Shown: piece by piece, positions 1 to 4,965 of the stretch
How the letters are laid out: each line of letters begins with the position of its first letter
Numbering within the stretch: position 1 is the stretch's first letter
Assembly: GCA_045124055.1 (NCBI GenBank)
Contig: JBGVKZ010000054.1
Location: forward strand, 1-7,219
DNA: 7,219 nucleotides
Direction of reading: 5' to 3'
DNA from: CALZKI01 sp045124055
GTDB taxonomy: Bacteria > Bacillota > Clostridia > Lachnospirales > Lachnospiraceae
Position numbers and translations under genes: made by a program
The notes under the pieces: model-generated
Told to the model about the DNA's origin: nothing
Databases searched by the model: none
The model's input: only the letters and a program-made list of their open reading frames with translations

Positions 1-1
1 T

Positions 2-192
2 GAAGCCCATTGGAATGCTCTTGAATCAGGAAAAGCAAATCTATATCCGGGTTTAAGTGAGGCAGACATAGCAGCCTGGGATTTAGCAAATGGTAAGTTG
101 AATGAACATATAGTAATCAAGGATGTGGACACAGATGCTGTTATAAAACTTAGAGCCGATGAGATGGCAAAACAGGATGCATTTTTGAATGG
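2..192 (+). repeat. in-frame duplication inside toxin gene, copy 1
   Basis: Copy 1 of a direct repeat whose partner lies exactly 315 bp (105 codons) downstream. From 44 to 192 the copies differ at only a handful of positions, nearly all silent. From 2 to 43 they are more diverged but still alignable (EAHWNALESGK against EAHLADMEVGK). The repeat may continue to the left of the window. Confidence 0.9.
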
Positions 193-1090
193 GGATGCTG
201 ACGGTGGAAGTACGAAGGGTGTTGTAAATAGTGGTATTGATGCAACGAACAAAACGCATACAGCCAGTGACTTGGCAATAACAGAAGACATATTCCCTGA
301 TGAACTTGCCCGTTATGAAGCTCATTTAGCTGATATGGAGGTAGGAAAAGTAAATCCATATCCAGGTTTAAGTGAGGCAGACATAGCAGCCTGGGATTTA
401 GCAAAGGGTAAGTTGAATGAGCATATAGTAATTAAGGATGTGGACACAGATGCTGTCATAAAACTTAGAGCCGATGAAATGGCAAAACAGGATGCATTTT
501 TGAATGGTGAAAAAGTTACTGCTGAGGGTGGCTTAAAAGTTGGGATGAATTTTGATGAAGTATCGGGATATTTAAAAGGTCTTGATTTTCAAAATATGAA
601 TGTTGCAGATTTGAATCAGTATTTAAATAATGTTGAAAAGATAGACTTAGGGAATATGGATGTTGCAAAACTGCAGACGCAAATATTACAAGATGCTGGA
701 TTCACAAATTTTGATATAAAAGGAAATTTGGCAGACATTACTGCTTTTAAAAGCGGAACAATTAGAGTTGAAGAAATTGATGCCGACTTAGTTCTATACA
801 GGAGAGGGTATCCGACAGAAGGAACTGGAGGGTATGGCTATGGGCAATGGTGGTCAGATTCAAGATTATCAATTGAAGATGCAAGAGAACAACTTGCAAT
901 TTTAGAGAATTGGGGCAATCCTTTGACTGGAGAGTATGAAATGACAGTGCCACAAGGTACAAAGGCTATTACTGGAATTGCAGAAGAACAATCTTTTTAC
1001 GATGATATTACAGGGGAACTGTTAGAATATCGTGGTGGCGGTGAAAAACAATATTGGTTTAATTCTATTGATGAATCATGGATAAAATAG
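2..1090 (+). CDS. polymorphic toxin, C-terminal part (5' end outside window)
   Basis: The frame is open to the left window edge, giving 362 visible residues, so the ATG at 98 lies inside the gene. The visible part holds two near-identical 64-residue blocks (codons at 2-192 and 317-507) containing YPGLSEADIAAWDLA. A linker follows, then a C-terminal domain from about nt 764. That domain has LYRRG, GQWWS, VPQGT and GGGEKQYW in order, a pattern resembling ADP-ribosyltransferase-fold or related effector domains at the ends of polymorphic toxins; enzymatic activity is an inference. The repeat-rich body, compact C-terminal domain and small gene 12 bp downstream fit a secreted or contact-dependent toxin with its immunity gene. 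The delivery domain (LXG, Rhs, MuF or other) lies outside the window, so the secretion route cannot be stated. I am fairly sure of the toxin class and unsure of the chemistry. Confidence 0.65.
   Translation, partial: EAHWNALESGKANLYPGLSEADIAAWDLANGKLNEHIVIKDVDTDAVIKLRADEMAKQDAFLNGDADGGSTKGVVNSGIDATNKTHTASDLAITEDIFPDELARYEAHLADMEVGKVNPYPGLSEADIAAWDLAKGKLNEHIVIKDVDTDAVIKLRADEMAKQDAFLNGEKVTAEGGLKVGMNFDEVSGYLKGLDFQNMNVADLNQYLNNVEKIDLGNMDVAKLQTQILQDAGFTNFDIKGNLADITAFKSGTIRVEEIDADLVLYRRGYPTEGTGGYGYGQWWSDSRLSIEDAREQLAILENWGNPLTGEYEMTVPQGTKAITGIAEEQSFYDDITGELLEYRGGGEKQYWFNSIDESWIK
317..507 (+). repeat. in-frame duplication inside toxin gene, copy 2
   Basis: Copy 2 of the 315-bp-period repeat. Similarity stops abruptly after AFLNG: copy 1 continues into a linker (DADGGSTKG) and copy 2 into the pre-toxin region (EKVTAEGGLKVG). 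The sharp end and high DNA identity suggest recent duplication or gene conversion. Confidence 0.9.
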
Positions 1091-1102
1091 GAGAACGTGC
1101 TT

Positions 1103-1384
1103 ATGGAATTTATTGAATTGATAAATAATACGAAGGATATTATAGATAAGGAAATGAGTGTAGAAGAAAATGCAATTTTTGTAGAACGATATATAAAAAT
1201 GCATACTTATTTACAAAAATTAGAGGAAGCATATAAATTGGATAAAATGAATAAAGGAAACGTTTGTTTAAATATTGTTAGAATGTTGAATCATGGAGAT
1301 TCGGAACAATTAGTAAATGCAGTATCTGAATTGAATCATTATTATCAGAAAAATATATATCAGGAAAATCGTCAGAGTAAGTAA
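1103..1384 (+). CDS. probable immunity protein for the upstream toxin
   Basis: This 93-residue protein, starting MEFIELINNTKD, belongs to no family I recognise. It is rich in Glu, Lys, Asn and Leu, has no signal peptide or membrane segment, and looks wholly helical, so it is probably a small cytoplasmic binding protein. The GTG at 1097 would also open this frame, but the GGAGA at 1090-1094 is only 2 nt from it and 8 nt from the ATG at 1103, so I chose the ATG. It follows the toxin stop by 12 bp and is surely cotranscribed. In polymorphic toxin loci that slot normally holds the cognate immunity gene; this role is inferred from position only. There is no obvious strong terminator after it. Confidence 0.6.
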   Translation: MEFIELINNTKDIIDKEMSVEENAIFVERYIKMHTYLQKLEEAYKLDKMNKGNVCLNIVRMLNHGDSEQLVNAVSELNHYYQKNIYQENRQSK

Positions 1385-1490
1385 TGAAAAAAGACAAAGA
1401 AAATATGGTAAAATTTTAGGCAGTGAAAATCATTGCTTTGGAGAGTGTTATTTTTTTTCAAAGGGAATGGAACTGCTTGGATAAACATGA
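1385..1490 (+). other. intergenic gap between immunity gene and orphan toxin fragment
   Basis: No convincing gene is seen. A 7-bp hairpin with a 3-nt loop lies at 1420-1436 (GCAGTGA paired with TCATTGC, one G-T wobble), and a run of eight or more T lies at about 1450-1458, too far from the stem for a standard terminator. This is the stretch where the N-terminal part of the following toxin fragment should have been. Confidence 0.4.
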
Positions 1491-1943
1491 GGGTTCAGAC
1501 TCGATGTCAAGGGTGGTACATCAACAGTTGTATATCGAACAGATGATACTGCAAAGTATCAATATAATATGCTTGAAAATCCCGGACCATTAGCAGAAGT
1601 TGTAGATAACCCTGTAAAGAATTTTTGTGGTGGGAGATATAATGTAAATGTTTTAGAAGAGGATACTATCTTTTATCGAGCTGGACAATCGGGTAAACCG
1701 TTAGGGCAGTGGTTTACAAGTGAAGCACCAGAGTCAGTTGTAAAGGTTAGAATTGATACTGCTGTAAAATCACAATGGATAAATCAAACTACAGGTGAAT
1801 TGACAGAAACATCCATAGTAGATACTGCATATGCGATAAAAGTTCCAAAGGGAACGATAACATATACTGGACCTGTTAGATCGCAAGGAGGAGCATATTG
1901 TGGTGGGTATGATAAGTTACAGACATTTATAGAAACTCCATGA
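1491..1943 (+). pseudogene. orphan toxin C-terminal cassette, lacking its N-terminal part
   Basis: The frame opens directly after a TGA at 1488-1490 and encodes 150 residues. Toxin-like sequence begins well before the first in-frame ATG (1569), with YRTDDTAKYQYN and NPGPLAEV encoded from about 1530. The 1569 ATG also has no ribosome binding site, so the piece is a truncated end rather than a free-standing gene. Motifs in order are FYRAG, GKPLGQWFT, VRIDTAVKSQW, YAIKVPKGT, GPV and QTFIETP. I recall this layout as a common C-terminal module in Rhs and filamentous-haemagglutinin toxins, but name no enzyme activity. Family members often end in Pro-Trp; here the codon after Pro is TGA instead of TGG, which may be one further lesion. 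It shares a weak pattern with the end of the first toxin. Orphan ends like this can act as recombination donors that swap toxin specificity. Confidence 0.6.
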
Positions 1944-1958
1944 TAAGACGATTTTGAT

Positions 1959-1967
1959 TGATATAGA
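1959..1967 (+). promoter_or_regulatory. possible extended -10 element before the CRISPR array
   Basis: TGaTATAGA resembles an extended -10 (TGnTATAAT) and would start transcription near 1973, inside the first repeat. No -35 is visible at the usual distance. The array may instead be read through from the toxin locus. Confidence 0.25.
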
Positions 1968-1968
1968 T

Positions 1969-2185
1969 CTTTGAAAGAAATATAATTTCTACTAGTTTGT
2001 AGATGTGAGATTTTCGAGGAAGATGCAAACCTTTGAAAGAAATATAATTTCTACTAGTTTGTAGATTATGTCTGTTTCTCCGTCCATAGCCTTCTTTGAA
2101 AGAAATATAATTTCTACTAGTTTGTAGATTAGCTGAATCCTTCTACGCGTACAGGACTTTGAAAGAAATATAATTTCTACTAGTT
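1969..2185 (+). CRISPR. Cas12a-type (type V-A) CRISPR mini-array, three spacers, no adjacent cas genes
   Basis: Three identical 36-nt repeats lie at 1969-2004, 2031-2066 and 2094-2129. A fourth, at 2157-2185, matches the first 29 nt and then diverges. Spacers are 2005-2030 (26 nt), 2067-2093 (27 nt) and 2130-2156 (27 nt); all differ. The repeat begins CTTTGAAAG and ends in AATTTCTACT, AGTTT, GTAGAT, the signature of Cas12a repeats, whose crRNA handle folds as a UCUAC/GUAGA stem with AAUU before it. Cas12a crRNAs keep the handle 5' of the spacer, so the array reads on the + strand, and the degenerate last repeat marks the leader-distal end. Only 25 bp separate the toxin stop codon from repeat 1, leaving little room for a leader. 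No cas12a, cas1, cas2 or cas4 lies in this window, so function depends on Cas12a encoded elsewhere. No spacer matches the window by eye on either strand. Confidence 0.95.
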
Positions 2186-2229
2186 ACATAAAATAAACAA
2201 AAACGATGTTGTAAGGATGGTGACAGACA

Positions 2230-2574
2230 ATGCAACCGAACAAAAAAGCCCTTTGTATCATTGAAAAATTCCCATACGGCGAAGATATGCTTTGCTTATA
2301 TGTAACCAATACATTTAAGGAAGGATATATTTGTTTCGATGGACTGGGACGTGGATATATGATTGAAGGAACCATCAAGGAAACCTTCGAAAATGGCTTT
2401 AGTTTTACAGATTTCCAGAATAATGAATGGATATTCCGGGAAGTCACTATTGAAGAATACAGACATCACATCTGCAAGACAGTACACAATGGTCCACAGA
2501 TTGCTAAGTTGTGTACGACCACAGAAGACCTCTGGGAATACTACCGCAAAGAATACCCCGATGCTAATAATTAA
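2230..2574 (+). CDS. uncharacterised 114-aa protein directly behind the CRISPR array
   Basis: I do not recognise this family. The protein begins MQPNKKALCIIEK and is soluble, without a signal peptide or membrane segment. Its first half alternates hydrophobic and charged residues like a small beta-rich fold (LCLYVTNTF, YICFDGLGRG, YMIEGTIKETF), and its C-terminal third is helical and charged (TTTEDLWEYYRKEY). A good ribosome binding site (AGGATGGTGA at 2214-2223, 6 nt before the ATG) supports the start. It lies 44 bp beyond the truncated last CRISPR repeat and on the same strand as the orphan toxin. It could be the immunity partner of that toxin, now separated by the array, or an unrelated cargo gene, or an array-linked factor. 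Nothing in the sequence decides between these. Confidence 0.6.
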   Translation: MQPNKKALCIIEKFPYGEDMLCLYVTNTFKEGYICFDGLGRGYMIEGTIKETFENGFSFTDFQNNEWIFREVTIEEYRHHICKTVHNGPQIAKLCTTTEDLWEYYRKEYPDANN

Positions 2575-2617
2575 TTGGCAAACCTCAAATAAATTTAATA
2601 TCAAAATTCCCCATTCG

Positions 2618-2731
2618 CTATAATGTGTAGACCCATCCTTTACAATAATTATACTTAAACATACCTACATCATTTTCAATGGTCTCCCCAGTTACACGAC
2701 TTTTATTCCAACAAAAAGGGATATACCACCT
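2618..2731 (-). pseudogene. decayed small cysteine-rich protein fragment (Cys-rich KTR-like)
   Basis: On the minus strand 37 codons run from a TAG at 2732-2734 to a TAG at 2618-2620. They encode WYIPFCWNKSRVTGETIEND and then MFKYNYCKGWVYT. This is reminiscent of the cysteine-rich KTR-domain proteins of conjugative elements (pattern W-x-x-CPxCxNKTR ... FPLFCPKC), with the cysteine pairs partly lost and no start codon. It is probably a remnant, and the assignment is tentative. It is the only gene-like content in the otherwise empty stretch from 2575 to about 2830. Confidence 0.35.
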
Positions 2732-2836
2732 CTAAAATGGCAGAGACAAGAAAAGCGTTTGGTAGAGACGATAGTTGAGAGATAATAGGGTAAAGATTTG
2801 AATTTAAAATTTTTTAAAATAAGAATTCTTTTCCTT

Positions 2837-2866
2837 CACATATTTTCATTTCATTTGTTCATACTA
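2837..2866 (+). promoter_or_regulatory. candidate sporulation promoter (sigma-G/F type) for coat genes
   Basis: CATACTA at 2860-2866 matches the -10 of forespore sigma-G type promoters. CACATA at 2837-2842 is a 4-of-6 match to the TGMATA -35, with 17 bp between. Transcription would begin near 2873, giving a 35-nt leader before the coat gene start at 2908. The match fits the predicted spore role of the genes, but it is by eye. Confidence 0.4.
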
Positions 2867-2907
2867 AAAATGTAGCAATGAAAAGAATTTATGTGGAGGT
2901 ATTTTTT

Positions 2908-3093
2908 ATGTCACAATTATCAGAAAAAGAATTATCGGCAATCAAAGACCTTCTTTCAGAAGAGGAACTTTTGGTAAAGAAATTTAAAATGTTAGCAGAA
3001 CATGCACAAACAGAAGAATTAAAATGTAAAATGAACAGTATTTCAGATAAACACCAAGGTCATTTTAATGAACTTTACTCAAAGTTATCTTAG
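2908..3093 (+). CDS. small spore-coat-associated protein, CotF-like partner
   Basis: This 61-residue protein, MSQLSEKELSAIKDLLSEEE, is helical and charged and resembles the short ferritin-like half-bundle proteins encoded next to CotF-family coat proteins in Clostridia. The ATG at 2878 would also open the frame, but GGAGG at 2895-2899 sits 8 nt before the ATG at 2908, and the 2878 ATG is only about 5 nt from the predicted transcription start, so 2908 is preferred. It has two predicted helices, with heptad-like hydrophobic spacing in LLVKKFKMLAEHA and in MNSISDKHQGHFNELYSKL. The next gene follows 14 bp later, so the two are probably made together and may pair into a four-helix bundle. Role and fold are inferred from family resemblance and neighbour. 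Confidence 0.65.
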   Translation: MSQLSEKELSAIKDLLSEEELLVKKFKMLAEHAQTEELKCKMNSISDKHQGHFNELYSKLS

Positions 3094-3107
3094 GGAGGAA
3101 TAGAATT

Positions 3108-3371
3108 ATGCAGAACACTTATACAGAAAAAGAAATTTTAGGTGATGCTTTAGCTAGTCAGAAAGCTGCAACAAGCCAATTCAATATGTCCGCCAATGAA
3201 TGTGTGCATGAAGATGTTAGAAAAACAATGCTGCACATTTTAAGTCAGGAACACGATATTCAACAAGACGTATTCAATATGATGCATTCTGAAGGCTATT
3301 ATCCTACTCCAATGGCAGAGGATAAGAAAGTACAGCAGTTAAAACAGCAGTATTGCCAGTGTGCAAAATAA
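3108..3371 (+). CDS. spore coat protein, CotF family
   Basis: This 87-residue helical protein, MQNTYTEKEILGDALASQKA, has the Coat_F layout: a helix with EKEILGDALASQKAATSQFN, a second helix with VRKTMLHILSQEHDIQQDVF, then the typical MHSEGYYPTPMA turn close to the G-(W/Y)-Y-P ending of the family. The C-terminus carries a short charged tail with two cysteines (QYCQCAK), which could crosslink in the coat. A ribosome binding site, GGGAGG at 3093-3098, precedes the ATG by 9 nt. With its neighbour it forms a two-gene unit ending in the hairpin at 3406-3432. In Bacillus, CotF is a spore coat component; the same place in the cell is assumed here. Confidence 0.75.
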   Translation: MQNTYTEKEILGDALASQKAATSQFNMSANECVHEDVRKTMLHILSQEHDIQQDVFNMMHSEGYYPTPMAEDKKVQQLKQQYCQCAK

Positions 3372-3405
3372 TATAGCTAATATTAATGAATATATAATGA
3401 GAAGT

Positions 3406-3432
3406 GAGCAAGTGGTATAATGCCGCTTGCTC
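3406..3432 (+). terminator. hairpin after the coat genes
   Basis: GAGCAAGTGGT pairs with GCCGCTTGCTC across a 5-nt loop, an 11-bp stem including two G-T wobbles. The following sequence is ATTTGCTCATTG, so the T-tract is poor and termination may be leaky. Confidence 0.5.
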
Positions 3433-3511
3433 ATTTGCTCATTGCAATTCCTACTTAAAAAACTCCTTATCATACCATAATAATAGAATCGTATAAATTG
3501 CAACAATGATA

Positions 3512-3520
3512 TGATATAAT
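3512..3520 (+). promoter_or_regulatory. extended -10 promoter of the HAD phosphatase gene
   Basis: TGATATAAT is a perfect extended -10 (TGnTATAAT). The matching -35 region has no good hexamer, as expected for extended -10 promoters. Initiation near 3527 leaves a short leader carrying GGAG at 3531-3534, 9 nt before the ATG at 3544. Confidence 0.6.
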
Positions 3521-3543
3521 AAGAAAAAATGGAGACAGCAAGT

Positions 3544-4368
3544 ATGAAAAAAACAAAGACTTTATATGTTACCGACCTAGATGGAACTCTTTTAAATGCC
3601 TCGCAAAGAATCAGTGAATGTAGCCTTAATATTATCAATTCGTTGGTTAATAAGGGGATGCTCTTTACATATGCGACTGCCAGAAGTATATCGTCTGCCT
3701 CTATTGTAGCAAAAGGTTTGTCTACACAAATTCCCATTATTGCGTATAATGGGGCATTTATTATAGAGCCGGATACAAGGAAAATTTTGTCCAAGGAACA
3801 ATTTACTAAAGAACAAACAGGCAACATTATAGAAATATTTGAGAAAAATCATATTAGTCCACTTGTATATTCTTTCGTAGAAGGTGTGGAGAAGGTATCG
3901 TGGCTTTTAGGTACGGAAAATGAACCAAAACAGCACTATTTGGATTCCCGAAAAGGTGATAAGAGACTTCGACCGATACAAAACAATGTGGAATTATATG
4001 CAGGTGAGATTTTCTATTTTACCTGCCTTGGAGAAAAGGAAGAATTAGAACCTGCTTATGAGCTGATAAAGGATGACGACAGATACACTTGCACATTTCA
4101 AAAAGAACTTTACAGAGACGAATGGTGGCTCGAAATTATGCCCAAGAAAGCTACTAAAGCGAATGCAATTTTAAAGCTAAAAGATTTGTGGAAGTGCGAT
4201 AGGATAGTATCTTTTGGAGATGCAATGAATGACATACCAATGTTTCAGATTTCAGATGAATGCTATGCAGTAGAAAATGCAGTGGAGGAGTTGAAAACTT
4301 TGGCAACGGCTGTGATACCATCAAATAATGAAGATGGCGTGGCAAAATGGTTATTAGATAATGTATAA
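3544..4368 (+). CDS. Cof-type HAD-IIB family phosphatase
   Basis: This 274-residue cytoplasmic hydrolase of the haloacid dehalogenase superfamily, subfamily IIB (Cof/YidA-like), probably removes phosphate from small sugar or nucleotide phosphates; the substrate cannot be read from sequence. All four motifs are present: motif I D11-L-D13-G-T (nucleophile and acid/base), motif II T45 in YATAR, motif III K205 in TKANAI, and motif IV GDAMND ending at residue 230 (Mg2+ binding). The cap lies between motifs II and III. Length is normal for the family. I place the start at 3544 rather than the in-frame ATG at 3529, because the latter lies at the predicted transcription start and has no ribosome binding site. 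The gene stands alone with its own promoter and a strong terminator. Confidence 0.9.
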   Translation: MKKTKTLYVTDLDGTLLNASQRISECSLNIINSLVNKGMLFTYATARSISSASIVAKGLSTQIPIIAYNGAFIIEPDTRKILSKEQFTKEQTGNIIEIFEKNHISPLVYSFVEGVEKVSWLLGTENEPKQHYLDSRKGDKRLRPIQNNVELYAGEIFYFTCLGEKEELEPAYELIKDDDRYTCTFQKELYRDEWWLEIMPKKATKANAILKLKDLWKCDRIVSFGDAMNDIPMFQISDECYAVENAVEELKTLATAVIPSNNEDGVAKWLLDNV

Positions 4369-4388
4369 GGAACGATAGAAACAAAATT

Positions 4389-4429
4389 GCCTCTCAACAT
4401 CTATATAGTAGATGTCGGAGAGGCTTTTT
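4389..4429 (+). terminator. strong rho-independent terminator of the HAD gene
   Basis: GCCTCTC pairs with GAGAGGC. Inside this, ACATCTA pairs with TAGATGT, with a small internal loop between the two stems, and TTTTT follows at 4425-4429. The T-tract overlaps the first LytTR half-site. Confidence 0.85.
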
Positions 4430-4502
4430 GGCAACTTGTGTTTTTTATTTGGCAACTTGCGTCGTTGCTACTTGCTATGAAAAATAAAAAATGGTAAGTT
4501 GC
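4427..4502 (+). promoter_or_regulatory. probable LytTR operator (21-bp period direct repeats)
   Basis: TTTGGCAACTTG occurs twice, at 4427-4438 and 4448-4459, exactly 21 bp apart. An inverted copy of the core, AAGTTGC, lies at 4496-4502 just before the ribosome binding site of the LytTR gene. LytTR proteins such as AgrA and ComE bind direct repeats spaced two helical turns (about 21 bp) apart with a GTT/AAC core, which this matches in spacing and core. The site lies upstream of the regulator's own operon, so autoregulation is likely. No clear -35/-10 pair is visible. Confidence 0.6.
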
Positions 4503-4524
4503 AAAAGAGGGAAGGAGTGGTAGT

Positions 4525-4965
4525 TTGAAAATTACAATCAACATAAATCCTGAGGTGAAAGATACGGAGATAAGTATAGCGTGTAACCAACTGACTCCGG
4601 ATGTAGACAAAATTATAGCAACCCTTCGTATTTTGAACCAACAGATGCTGGTAACAAAAGAAAATGAAACGTATATTCTTGATGTTTCAGAAATTATATA
4701 TGTGGAATCCATTGACAGAAAGACCTTTGTATATACAAAGCAAGAGATTTATGAATCCAAGTTAAAGTTGTATGAAATGGAGGAAAAATTGATGGAATGC
4801 GGATTTTTCCGTGTCAGTAAATCTTGCCTCGTTCAGCTGAAAAATATTAAATCTTTGAAAAATGATGTGGATAGAAAAAATCGTTTGACTCTGCAAAGTG
4901 GTGAACAGATTATGGTGTCACGACAGTATGCAGAGGAAATGAAAAAAAGATTGGGGGTTATCTAA
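4525..4965 (+). CDS. LytTR-family DNA-binding regulator
   Basis: This 146-residue regulator has no receiver domain: a short N-terminal beta/helix segment (1-45) is followed by a LytTR domain over about 48-146. Visible landmarks are ILDVSEIIYVESIDRKTFVY, FFRVSKSCLVQLKNI and ENDVDR-like KNDVDRKNRLTL, then ENEQIMVSR-like GEQIMVSRQYAEEMKKRL. The start is a TTG at 4525, supported by AAGGAG 7 nt upstream and by MKITININPEVK, the family's usual beginning. It is the first gene of a four-gene operon; the DUF3021 gene begins on the base after its stop. Lone LytTR regulators paired with a membrane protein are known regulator/inhibitor pairs (as in the streptococcal LytTR systems), so the membrane neighbour may hold this one in check. 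Confidence 0.88.
   Translation: MKITININPEVKDTEISIACNQLTPDVDKIIATLRILNQQMLVTKENETYILDVSEIIYVESIDRKTFVYTKQEIYESKLKLYEMEEKLMECGFFRVSKSCLVQLKNIKSLKNDVDRKNRLTLQSGEQIMVSRQYAEEMKKRLGVI

Noticed and set aside
98..100. ATG at 98 as the start of the first gene
   Set aside because: The frame is open and encodes the same repeated protein sequence upstream to the window edge, so the true start lies outside.
1959..1968. TAGAT directly before repeat 1 as the end of an older repeat
   Set aside because: Only five bases match the repeat end and there would be no spacer between; chance is as likely.
1969..2229. CRISPR-repressed toxin-antitoxin (CreTA-like) module instead of an array
   Set aside because: Those carry a degenerate repeat followed by a partly matching spacer that targets a toxin promoter. 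Here three repeats are perfect, and no spacer matches any promoter in the window.
2363..2623. 86-codon + strand frame beginning at 2363
   Set aside because: It overlaps the better-supported 114-aa gene in another frame, has no good ribosome binding site, and its sequence is not protein-like.
3498..3503. TTGCAA as the -35 for the HAD gene promoter
   Set aside because: It is only 11 bp from the TATAAT, too close; the extended -10 explains the promoter without it.
3339..3852. Long minus-strand frames opposite the coat and HAD genes
   Set aside because: They lie antisense to a clear HAD phosphatase with all catalytic motifs and have no ribosome binding site; they are shadows.
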